From CAYVZU01 sp964455935 (GTDB lineage Bacteria > Fibrobacterota > CAYVZU01): a stretch of 23,576 bases of DNA. This document shows, one piece after another, positions 15,677 to 22,646 of this stretch. The position numbers were made by a program, and so were the translations under genes. The stretch lies in NCBI GenBank assembly GCA_964455935.1, contig CAYVZU010000057.1:1-23576 (forward strand), read 5' to 3'. The notes below the pieces were generated by a model. That model saw only the letters and a program-made list of their open reading frames with translations, was not told the origin of the DNA and did not search any database. Within the stretch, counting starts at the first letter, position 1. Each line of letters begins with the position of its first letter.

Positions 15677-16027
15677 GTGTTTAGGCTGTAGGCTGTAGGC
15701 TGGAGGCTGAAGGCCGGAGGACGGAGGGGAAGGCTTCAGGCTACAGGCTGCAGGCTCCAGACTGGAGGGCGGAGTCGGAGGCCTCAAGCCTCAGGCTACA
15801 GGCCACAGGACAAACGACGGAGTCGGAGGGGCCTCAGGCTTCAGCCGAAAGAGCAGAAATCTCTGAATCCATTCAACTGGCCTTCGCCTTCCTTTGACGG
15901 GGGCCAGTTTAGCTCCCATCTCTCATCTCCAATCTTTCCTGCCCCCTGATCCCTAACCCCTCCCAATCCCCTGCCTTGCTCTGAAAAACCCCAATAGGTA
16001 TCTTTTTCCATCATTATGGAGGAGAAA
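15677..16027. other. Gene-free intergenic stretch, repeat-rich
   Basis: About 350 bases between the beta-helix gene and aspS hold no credible coding frame. The first half is the 7-bp periodic array (15681-15846). Then aactggcc (15875-15882) and ggccagtt (15902-15909) could pair as an 8-bp stem with a 19-base loop, but no T-run follows. From about 15910 to 15975 the plus strand is a pyrimidine-rich low-complexity run with recurring tcccatctc, atccct and aatccc words, perhaps another degenerate repeat. The last 50 bases contain the aspS leader and a strong GGAGG. Confidence 0.7.
15681..15846. repeat. GGCTNNA 7-bp periodic repeat array
   Basis: The plus strand runs through variations of a 7-base unit: ggctgta, ggctgta, ggctgga, ggctgaa, ggccgga, and after a phase slip aggcttc, aggctac, aggctgc, aggctcc, agactgg. 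A second stretch (aggcctc, aagcctc, aggctac, aggccac) follows a ggagtcggag word that occurs twice (15770-15779 and 15820-15829). There are no regular spacers, so it is not CRISPR. It begins within 10 bases of the beta-helix stop codon. Confidence 0.85.
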
Positions 16028-17839
16028 ATGGCGAATTTGGATACCCTTGAAAACTGGAAACGTTCACTCTATTGCGGCGAGCTGCGCACCGCGCATGTGG
16101 GCCAGCAAGTCACATTAATGGGCTGGGTGGATCGCCGCCGGGACCACGGAGGAGTGATCTTCATCGATTTGCGGGACCGCAGCGGCAAGGCCCAGATCGT
16201 CTTTAATCCATCCAAACACCCGCAGGCGCACAAGAAGGGCGAGCAGATCCGCAACGAGTACGTCGTAGCCGTGCGCGGCGTGGTCGAGCCCCGGCCCGAA
16301 GGGATGGTCAACGAGAAGCTCCCCACCGGCCAGATCGAGGTTATGATCGACGAAGTGAAAATTCTCAACGAGGCCAAGTCTCCGCCCATCCAGGTCAACG
16401 AGCCGCCCACCGAGGGTGAAGACACCCGGCTTCGCTACCGGTACCTGGACCTGCGAAGGCCCGAGAACCAGCACAAACTGATCATGCGCCACAAGATCAC
16501 CCAGAATATCCGGCAATACCTGAGCGCCAAGGGATTCCTCGAAATCGAGACGCCGATTCTCATGAAGAGCACGCCCGAAGGCGCGCGCGATTTTCTGGTG
16601 CCCAGCCGGTTGAACAAGGGAACCTTCTATGCGCTGCCGCAATCACCGCAGACCTACAAGCAGATCCTGATGGTCGCCGGGTTCGACCGATATTTTCAAG
16701 TCCCGCGCTGTTTTCGCGACGAAGATCTTCGCGCGGACCGCCAGCCCGAATTCACGCAGGTGGATTGCGAATTGTCGTTCGTGCAAATGAACGACATCTA
16801 CGAAGTCTTCGACAGCCTGCTCGAAAACCTTTTTCGCGAAATCCTGGGCGTCAAGGTCACGTTGCCGATTCTTCGAATGAGCTATGCCGAAGCCATGCGC
16901 AGATTCGCAAGCGACAAGCCGGACCTGCGCTTTGGCCTGGAGATGGACGAGATCCAGGACCTGGTGGAGAAATACCAGGGAAAAGGCATTCCCTTCTTTG
17001 AAAAAGCCGTATCCCAGAAAGGCATCGTGAAGGTGATGAAGGTGGACGCGCAGTGGGCCAAGGATCTGTCGCGCTCCGAGCTTGAGCGCCTGGAATCCGA
17101 GGCCCGGGCCTTGGGCGCCGCCGGACTGGGCTATGCGAGGATCGAAGAGGGCGGGACTTGGAAATCGCCGCTGGCCAAGTTTGTGCAGGACCAGAGCTTC
17201 CGGGCGGAAACCAATGAGCGGATCAAGGCGGCCGCGGGCGACCTGATCTTCTTCAATTCCGGGCCGGCCAAAATCGTGAATACGGTCATGAACGCGCTGC
17301 GGCTGGAACTGGGCCGGAAGTTCAACCTTGTTGCCAAGGATGAATTCCGCTTTCTCTGGGTCACCGAGTTTCCCATGTTTGAGTACAGCGAGGAAGAGAA
17401 GCGATGGGCCGCCATGCACCACCCGTTCACCTCGCCGACGGACGAAGACACCCCTGCCCTCTTCACCGATGAATACCACAGGGCCAAGGCAAAGGCCTAT
17501 GACATCGTCCTCAATGGAAACGAAATCGGCGGGGGCAGCATCCGGATTCACAACCAGGATCTGCAGAAGCGCGTGTTCCATCTTCTTGGAATCGGGGACG
17601 AAGAGGCGCGAAACAAGTTCGGTTTCCTGCTTGATGCTCTTGAATACGGGGCGCCTCCGCACGGCGGAATTGCCTTTGGCCTGGATCGGCTTGTGATGCT
17701 GATGCTTGGACTGGACTCGATCCGCGAGGTGATTGCGTTCGCCAAGACCAGTACCGGAGCGTCACTGATGGACGGCTGCCCGTCGGAGGTCTCGGTAAAA
17801 CAGCTCAAAGAACTCGGCATCCGGGTTGACCGGGCCTGA
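16028..17839 (+). CDS. aspS: Aspartate--tRNA ligase (AspRS, probably non-discriminating Asp/Asn type)
   Basis: 603 aa, the normal length for bacterial AspRS with an inserted GAD domain. The N-terminal anticodon-binding OB fold contains GWVDRRRDHGGVIFIDLRD (32-50). The class II catalytic core shows motif 1 (FLEIETPILMKSTPEGARDF), motif 2 FRDEDLRADRQPEFTQVD (229-246) and motif 3 GIAFGLDRLVML near the C-terminus. It attaches Asp to tRNA-Asp in the cytoplasm. His40 and Gly92 are the residues linked to relaxed tRNA recognition in bacterial non-discriminating enzymes; E. coli has Leu and Lys there. The start is placed at the second ATG (16028): GGAGG (16018-16022) lies 5 bases upstream of it, and the in-frame ATG at 16016 has no ribosome binding site and forms part of this one. 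Confidence 0.97.
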   Translation: MANLDTLENWKRSLYCGELRTAHVGQQVTLMGWVDRRRDHGGVIFIDLRDRSGKAQIVFNPSKHPQAHKKGEQIRNEYVVAVRGVVEPRPEGMVNEKLPTGQIEVMIDEVKILNEAKSPPIQVNEPPTEGEDTRLRYRYLDLRRPENQHKLIMRHKITQNIRQYLSAKGFLEIETPILMKSTPEGARDFLVPSRLNKGTFYALPQSPQTYKQILMVAGFDRYFQVPRCFRDEDLRADRQPEFTQVDCELSFVQMNDIYEVFDSLLENLFREILGVKVTLPILRMSYAEAMRRFASDKPDLRFGLEMDEIQDLVEKYQGKGIPFFEKAVSQKGIVKVMKVDAQWAKDLSRSELERLESEARALGAAGLGYARIEEGGTWKSPLAKFVQDQSFRAETNERIKAAAGDLIFFNSGPAKIVNTVMNALRLELGRKFNLVAKDEFRFLWVTEFPMFEYSEEEKRWAAMHHPFTSPTDEDTPALFTDEYHRAKAKAYDIVLNGNEIGGGSIRIHNQDLQKRVFHLLGIGDEEARNKFGFLLDALEYGAPPHGGIAFGLDRLVMLMLGLDSIREVIAFAKTSTGASLMDGCPSEVSVKQLKELGIRVDRA

Positions 17840-17850
17840 TCCAGACGGAT

Positions 17851-17869
17851 TTTGACAGGGTAACGGGAT
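17851..17869. repeat. TTTGACAGGAT-family word after aspS
   Basis: tttgacagggtaacgggat begins 12 bases after the aspS stop codon. It resembles tttgacaggat at 18031-18041 and the inverted copy atcctgtc at 18069-18076. Short and degenerate, it is called because three related words fall within 230 bases. Confidence 0.45.
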
Positions 17870-17906
17870 CTTGCCGGAGATTCACTGAACACTAAGGAGG
17901 AGTATC

Positions 17907-18035
17907 ATGCCGCTATGCGGCGCGTCCAAAGCGATCATCAACCCGCAACTCCCAATAAACCTGGCGGCCTGCGGGTCGGATGTTATTGCCAAACGGGTCC
18001 ATGACGATCTTCACGGGTTGCTCGAACAGGTTTGA
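17907..18035 (+). CDS. Possible small protein of 42 aa downstream of aspS
   Basis: ATG at 17907 follows a near-perfect AAGGAGG ribosome binding site (17894-17900) by 6 bases, and the frame runs 42 codons to TGA at 18033-18035. The product begins MPLCGASKAIINPQLPINL and ends VHDDLHGLLEQV. It has two Cys residues, no signal peptide and no transmembrane helix, and I recognise no family. The gene is 67 bases after aspS on the same strand and could be co-transcribed. Its stop lies within a repeat word. It might equally be a decayed gene end or chance; the ribosome binding site is the main support. Confidence 0.35.
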   Translation: MPLCGASKAIINPQLPINLAACGSDVIAKRVHDDLHGLLEQV

Positions 18036-18076
18036 CAGGATTGCGGGTTGTTTTCCTACCGCCTTTCTATCCTGTC
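18031..18076. terminator. Inverted repeat between convergent genes, candidate bidirectional terminator
   Basis: gacaggat (18034-18041) and atcctgtc (18069-18076) are perfectly complementary over 8 bases with a 27-base loop. A short inner pairing (gcgg 18043-18046 with ccgc 18059-18062) is possible, and the loop contains a ttttcc run. It sits where the aspS direction and rdgB converge and overlaps the last 10 bases of rdgB. The arms are copies of the TTTGACAGGAT repeat word, so repeat and terminator roles cannot be separated by eye. Confidence 0.35.
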
Positions 18077-18681
18077 TGGTCTTTTCCGGTTTGGCCGGTT
18101 TGAGCTAAATGGTCCTTGAGTTTTTCTAGCGCGCGCCCGCGATGGCTTATCCTGTTTTTCTCATCCGAATCCAATTCGGCAAATGTCCGGTCGAATCCCT
18201 CAGGACGAAAGACCGGGTCATAACCAAAGCCCCCCTCTCCCGACGGCGTTGCCGTGATCACACCCTCGACTTTGCCTTCGAAGAGGTGTTCGTCCCCGCC
18301 GGGCTCGCACAGGGCAATGGCGCATCGAAACCGCGCTGTTCGCCGATTTTGCGGAACTCCCGCCATTTCGCGCAGCAGTTTCTCCACATTCGACTGGTAG
18401 GTCGCTCCGGGTCCGGAATACCGGGCCGAGTACACACCCGGCGCCCCTCCCAATGCATCCACTTCGAGCCCTGTATCATCGGCGATGGATGGCAATCCTG
18501 TAAACACGGCCAGGGCGCGCGCCTTGATCAGGGCGTTGCCATCCAGATCGGGCGCATTCTCTTCAGGGGCCTCAAAACCCGGGAAATCGGCCGCGCTGCG
18601 CAGCTCGACCCCAACATCCCTAAGGATCTCCGAAATCTCCTGCACTTTATGCCGGTTGAGAGTGGCCAGAGCGAATGTCAT
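18067..18681 (-). CDS. rdgB: XTP/dITP diphosphatase (RdgB/HAM1 family)
   Basis: 204 aa. The enzyme hydrolyses non-canonical purine triphosphates (XTP, dITP) to monophosphates, keeping them out of DNA and RNA. Family motifs are all present: ATLNRHKVQEI at the N-terminus (nucleotide phosphate loop), SIADDTGLEVDAL (65-77) with the catalytic/metal Asp pair, GGAPGVYSARYSG (78-90), GGFGYDPVF (150-158) for base recognition, and RISHRGRAL (177-185) for the triphosphate. The ATG overlaps the HEAT-protein stop as ATGA, implying coupling. The last dozen residues (AQTGQTGKDQTG) extend beyond the usual family end after the ALEKLKDHL helix and are encoded by the repeat-derived sequence at the convergent junction. 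Confidence 0.96.
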   Translation of the reverse strand: MTFALATLNRHKVQEISEILRDVGVELRSAADFPGFEAPEENAPDLDGNALIKARALAVFTGLPSIADDTGLEVDALGGAPGVYSARYSGPGATYQSNVEKLLREMAGVPQNRRTARFRCAIALCEPGGDEHLFEGKVEGVITATPSGEGGFGYDPVFRPEGFDRTFAELDSDEKNRISHRGRALEKLKDHLAQTGQTGKDQTG

Positions 18682-19625
18682 TTCATTCTGTAGAGATCTT
18701 TGACATCGCGGATCTCGGACTGATCGAACAGTGATGTCAGAAAGATTTCGGAGAAGGATGGGTCCATCTTAAGGAGTGCGCGAATTACATTGTTCTTCAC
18801 CAGGGCGCTATCGGAGTATTTGATCCGCTTGATATAGTCGAGGAATGTGGGATCGTTCTTCCCGATCTCGCCAATGAGCCAGGCGGCACTGGCGCGCATA
18901 TTTTCCAGCGGGCTCGCGACCATTTCCTCCAACGAGGGCCGGATTTCTTTGAACCCCAATGCCCATAGCGCTTTTAAGGCGTTAGCGCGAATGCGATTGT
19001 TGGGGTCGTTGCGATAGCGGCTGAGAATGCCCACCAGGTTTCGGTTTCCCAGTTTTTCCAGCGCCTCGATTGTGTTGGCGCGCACGCGCTCGTCCATATC
19101 GTTGAGAAGCGTGATGAGGATATTGGCTTCGCTCTTGTTGATCAGTTCGCCCAGCGTCCGAATCACCGTGGCCCTGACTTTCTCGTCGCTGTCGCGAATC
19201 ATCTGTACCAGGTATTGCTCCACATACCGCTTGTTACCGACCAGGCCCAGAATCTGGATGGCGCGAACACGCTTGAAAATATCGGCCGAGTAAATTTCCT
19301 GTCGCATCGAGAAGACAATGTCGGGGTTGATTTTCACAAGCAGGTTAACAAGGCCTTTGCGAACGGACGCGTCCATATCATGATACGATTCGAATAAGGC
19401 GGCTTTGATGGTTTGCGTGGCCACCTGAATGGCGAATTCCTTGACCGGCTGACTTGTGCTGCTGGTATGGGGAATGATCTCTTTGAGATGGGCAAGGTTG
19501 GGTTCACGCTCCAGGTTTCGCAACCGGGCCAGAACCTGTCCGGCGGGGCCTTCTCCAGTTTTCGTGGTCTCCAGAACCGACTCCTTTGCGCCCGCAATGG
19601 GCTCCGGCCCGTTGCTATTCGACAA
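18678..19625 (-). CDS. HEAT-repeat protein
   Basis: 315 aa. After a low-complexity N-terminus rich in Gly, Glu and Thr, residues from about 85 to 300 form a run of some six HEAT-like helical pairs. They are recognisable by repeats such as FKRVRAIQILGLVG, EKVRATVIRTLGELI, ERVRANTIEALEKLGN, NRIRANALKALWALG and ENMRASAAWLIGEIG. HEAT arrays are protein-binding scaffolds; no enzymatic motif is seen and no specific partner can be named. The longest frame starts at a TTG at 19625, overlapping the end of leuS by 11 bases without a clear ribosome binding site; an internal TTG about 35 codons in is an alternative. The stop overlaps rdgB by 4 bases. There is no signal peptide, so it is probably cytoplasmic. 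Confidence 0.85.
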   Translation of the reverse strand: MSNSNGPEPIAGAKESVLETTKTGEGPAGQVLARLRNLEREPNLAHLKEIIPHTSSTSQPVKEFAIQVATQTIKAALFESYHDMDASVRKGLVNLLVKINPDIVFSMRQEIYSADIFKRVRAIQILGLVGNKRYVEQYLVQMIRDSDEKVRATVIRTLGELINKSEANILITLLNDMDERVRANTIEALEKLGNRNLVGILSRYRNDPNNRIRANALKALWALGFKEIRPSLEEMVASPLENMRASAAWLIGEIGKNDPTFLDYIKRIKYSDSALVKNNVIRALLKMDPSFSEIFLTSLFDQSEIRDVKDLYRMK

Positions 19626-22041
19626 CCAAGCTTACTAGTTTATTCGGCACAACCAGCGTTTTCTTTACGGTTTTCCCATTGGTGTATTGCTGGATACGCC
19701 CATCGGCCAGGGCCGCGGAAATCACTTTCTCCTGATCCTCATCCATACCAAGCGTGATTCGCGCCCGTACTTTCCCGTTGATCTGCACCGCCACCGTCAC
19801 GGTCTCGGCACGCGCCAGGCCGGCGTCCGCCGAAGGCCAGGGTACATAAGTCAGCGAACCGGAATGGCCCAACCGCTGCCATAGCTCTTCGGAAATATGA
19901 GGGGCAAACGGCGAAAGCATGAGGACAAGCGACTCGACCGAGGTTTTGGGAGTCTTGTCCAGCCTCTGCAAATGCCCCTGAAAAATCATCAGTTGCGAAA
20001 TTGCAGTGTTAAAATTGAGCGCTTCCAGGTCATGGGTGACTTTCAGAATGCTCTGATGCTGCAGCCGCAATGTCTCCTTATCGGGAGCATTGTCGCCCAA
20101 CTTGGGATTTGCCGCGCCGGTCTCTTCGTCAACAACCAAACGCCACACCCGCTGAAGGAACCGGTTAAGACCCTCGATGCTGTCTGTATTCCATGGTTTC
20201 ACGCGATCCAGCGGGCCCAGAAACATTTCGTACATGCGCACGGCATCGGCCCCGTACCGGGCAATGACCTCGTCGGGATTCACGACATTGCCGCGGGACT
20301 TTGACATCTTCTCGCCATCCGGGCCAAGAATAAGGCCCTGATTGACCAGTTTCTGGAACGGCTCAATGGTGGAAACGAATCCCAGATCGTAGAGCACCTT
20401 GTGCCAGAAGCGCGAATACAGCAGATGCAACACAGCATGCTCCACTCCGCCCACATAGAGATCAACGGGGATCCAGTATTTTTCCTTTTTCGGCTCCCAT
20501 GCCTCGCGGTCATTGCGCGGATCCGCGAAGCGCAGATAGTACCAGCACGAACCTGCCCAATTGGGCATGGTGTTGGTTTCCCGCTGCGCCGGTTTGCCTG
20601 TCTTTGGGTCCGTCACATTGACCCAGTCGGCAATGCCGGCCAACGGCGATTCGCCGGTCCCGGTGGGCTGAAAACTCTGCACTTCGGGCAACTGGACCGG
20701 CAGATCCTTTTCGTCAACCGTCTGGATCGAGCCGTCTTGCAGATGCAGGATGGGGAACGGCTCTCCCCAGTAGCGCTGGCGCGAGAAAACCCAGTCGCGC
20801 AGCTTGTATTGCACCGAGTGCTTCCCCAGGCCTTTTTGGCCAAGCCAATCGGTGATTTTCGCCTTGGCCAGAGCGGTTGGAAGTCCCTCAATGACGGGTG
20901 AGTTTATGGCAACGCCTTCTCCGCAGAACGCCTCGTTCTGAACGTCTGCCCCGCCCTTTACGACCTCGATGATCGGCAAACCGAATTTCCGGGCGAATTC
21001 GTGGTCCCGCATATCGTGAGCGGGCACCGCCATAATGGCGCCGCTGCCATAGCTGATGAGCACGTAATCCGCGATCCAGATTGGCAACGGCTCGCCGTTG
21101 ACCGGATTGACCGCAAAGGCACCCGTGAAGACGCCGGTCTTATCTTTGTTGAGATCCGTTCTGTCGAGATCGCTTTTGGCCTCGGCCTGGCGGCAGTAGG
21201 CCTCCACGGCCTGCTTCTGCGTCTGGGTGGTGATCCGGGAAACCAGGGAGTGCTCGGGCGCCAACACCATGTAGGTGGCGCCATACAGCGTGTCCGGCCG
21301 GGTCGTGAAGACCTCGATATCCAGGCCCGGATGATCTTTGACTTTGAAGGTGACCATGGCGCCTTCGCTGCGACCGATCCAGTTGCGCTGCATTTCCTTC
21401 ACGTTCTCGGGCCAGTCCAGTCCTTCCAGATCGTTGAGCAGGCGGTCGGCGTACTCGGTAATCCGGAGCATCCACTGCTTGAGACGCTTTCGAACGACCG
21501 GCGAACCGCAGCGTTCGCATTTTCCGTCCACGACCTCCTCGTTGGCCAGCCCCGTCTTGCAGGAAGTGCAGAAATTGATGGGCGCCAATGTCTCGTAGGC
21601 AAGCCCCTTCCTGTACAATTGCAGAAAAATCCACTGTGTCCATTTGTAATACGACGGTTCGTCGGTCCCGAACTCGCGGCTCCAATCATAGGAAAAACCA
21701 AGGCGTTTCAGCTGCTGACGGAAGCGGGCCTTGTTGCGCTCATTGGCCACGCGCGGATGGACTTTATTCTTGAGGGCGTAGTTTTCCGCAGGCAAGCCAA
21801 AGGCGTCCCATCCCATGGGATGAAGAACATTGAATCCGCGCATCCGCCGAAACCGGGCCACGATATCGGTCGCGGTATAGCCTTCGACATGGCCCACGTG
21901 AAGTCCTTCGCCCGATGGGTACGGAAACATATCGAGGACATAGTACTTGGGTTTGGCCGTGAAATCGTCGGAGCTAAAGTTTTGGTTCTTTTCCCAGAAT
22001 TCCTGCCATTTGGGCTCGATAATCTGCGGATCGTATCTCAC
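19615..22041 (-). CDS. leuS: Leucine--tRNA ligase (LeuRS)
   Basis: 808 aa from the GTG at 22041, a normal bacterial LeuRS length. Class I signatures are HVGH (48-51) and KMSKS (578-582). A Cys4 zinc module, CTSC...CERC (158, 161, 175, 178), is present. The CP1 editing domain has the threonine-rich TTRPDTLYG (246-254) and GSGAIMAVPAHDMRDHEFA, whose conserved Asp residues clear mischarged tRNA. The anticodon domain and C-terminal tail follow. It charges tRNA-Leu in the cytoplasm. The start is chosen by spacing: AAGGAG (22056-22051) is 9 bases from this GTG but directly abuts the TTG at 22050 that begins the longest frame. It is followed by overlapping HEAT-protein and rdgB genes, a likely co-transcribed set. 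Confidence 0.97.
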   Translation of the reverse strand: MRYDPQIIEPKWQEFWEKNQNFSSDDFTAKPKYYVLDMFPYPSGEGLHVGHVEGYTATDIVARFRRMRGFNVLHPMGWDAFGLPAENYALKNKVHPRVANERNKARFRQQLKRLGFSYDWSREFGTDEPSYYKWTQWIFLQLYRKGLAYETLAPINFCTSCKTGLANEEVVDGKCERCGSPVVRKRLKQWMLRITEYADRLLNDLEGLDWPENVKEMQRNWIGRSEGAMVTFKVKDHPGLDIEVFTTRPDTLYGATYMVLAPEHSLVSRITTQTQKQAVEAYCRQAEAKSDLDRTDLNKDKTGVFTGAFAVNPVNGEPLPIWIADYVLISYGSGAIMAVPAHDMRDHEFARKFGLPIIEVVKGGADVQNEAFCGEGVAINSPVIEGLPTALAKAKITDWLGQKGLGKHSVQYKLRDWVFSRQRYWGEPFPILHLQDGSIQTVDEKDLPVQLPEVQSFQPTGTGESPLAGIADWVNVTDPKTGKPAQRETNTMPNWAGSCWYYLRFADPRNDREAWEPKKEKYWIPVDLYVGGVEHAVLHLLYSRFWHKVLYDLGFVSTIEPFQKLVNQGLILGPDGEKMSKSRGNVVNPDEVIARYGADAVRMYEMFLGPLDRVKPWNTDSIEGLNRFLQRVWRLVVDEETGAANPKLGDNAPDKETLRLQHQSILKVTHDLEALNFNTAISQLMIFQGHLQRLDKTPKTSVESLVLMLSPFAPHISEELWQRLGHSGSLTYVPWPSADAGLARAETVTVAVQINGKVRARITLGMDEDQEKVISAALADGRIQQYTNGKTVKKTLVVPNKLVSLVVE

Positions 22042-22110
22042 GCGGTTCAACTCCTTGCGATGGTGCCAGACGCTGCGAAAGGGCCGAAAAACACAGAGAA
22101 GAATAATACC

Positions 22111-22203
22111 TATTCACCACAGTGGCACAGAGGACACCAAGAAAGAGAAGGTTTGAGCCCTCGAAATCCCATTTCCGTGTGCTCTGTGTCCCTGTGGTGA
22201 ATA
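22111..22203. repeat. Large inverted repeat of the CACAGAG family, copy 2
   Basis: Arms at 22111-22136 and 22178-22203 are complementary at 23 of 26 positions, with a perfect outer 10 bp (tattcaccac / gtggtgaata). The arms contain GGCACAGAGGAC and its counterpart GCTCTGTGTCC. The loop is about 41 bases and contains AAGAAAGAGAAGG. A further acacagagaa lies just outside at 22091-22100. It fills most of the 200 bases between the Minf_1886 gene and leuS and contains no ORF. It shares words and design, but not length, with 12453-12590. Confidence 0.8.
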
Positions 22204-22247
22204 GTTCCAAAAAAAGATAATATAGTCGCCCAAAGCCGGACAATGAA

Positions 22248-22646
22248 TCAAAGGAAGTCGACGGAAAAGCGGAACTTTTTGACAAGCTCTTCTTCGAAAT
22301 CGTAAACGTTCGAGAAATCCTCGATGCGGTCGCCGTCGGTTTTTCCCAGAAGACCGGCGCCGATCAGGTCGTAGACGATGCGGCCGATGTCATCCGTGCG
22401 ACGAATGCCCCAATGGTCAAGAACCGTGCGAGCCATGGGACCGAATTCGCCCAGCGAAAGGTCCTTCACGGCAACGGACAACTCCTGGCCGGTTACATGC
22501 CTGCGCCCCCCGGAGGCCGAGGCAATCCGCTCCATGAGAAAATCAAGCGCCCGCACAACGAACAGATAGCCGTTGACCGCAAACGAAGAGCCCGCAGCCT
22601 GACGGGCATCCTCGATTTTCCGGATGACGAGTTCGTTAGAGTCCAT
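22248..22646 (-). CDS. Minf_1886 (TIGR04138) family protein of unknown function
   Basis: 132 aa from the ATG at 22646. The sequence fits the uncharacterised Minf_1886/TIGR04138 family: an N-terminal helix, YLFVVRALDFLMER, then RHVTGQELSVAVKDLSLGEFGPMARTVLDHWGI (GPMA...VL..WGI is the hallmark), GRIVYDLIGAGLLGKT, and a C-terminal acidic DFSNVYDFEEEL. The family is found mainly in Planctomycetes, Verrucomicrobia and neighbouring uncultured groups. There is no signal peptide or metal-binding motif; the function is unknown. The longest frame begins 14 codons earlier (22688), but the ATG at 22646 overlaps the M23 peptidase stop by 11 bases and begins the conserved part. Neither start has a strong ribosome binding site. 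Confidence 0.82.
   Translation of the reverse strand: MDSNELVIRKIEDARQAAGSSFAVNGYLFVVRALDFLMERIASASGGRRHVTGQELSVAVKDLSLGEFGPMARTVLDHWGIRRTDDIGRIVYDLIGAGLLGKTDGDRIEDFSNVYDFEEELVKKFRFSVDFL

Noticed and set aside
15681..15846. CRISPR-like repeat array
   Set aside because: The period is only 7 bases, units are degenerate, and there are no spacer-length unique segments or cas genes.
16643..17662. Open frame of 339 codons on the minus strand
   Set aside because: It lies wholly inside aspS, whose class II motifs are unmistakable; antisense shadow.
18056..18063. ops-like element GGCGGTAG on the minus strand
   Set aside because: An 8-base match located at the convergent end of rdgB, not upstream of the polysaccharide operon, so RfaH-type antitermination is not supported.
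21001..22200. Open frame of 399 codons on the plus strand
   Set aside because: It is antisense to leuS and runs into the CACAGAG inverted repeat; no domain seen.
22206..22247. T-box or other leader RNA for leuS
   Set aside because: No T-box AGGGUGGNACCGCG-type bulge or specifier stem could be found in 22051-22247; the space is mostly the inverted repeat.
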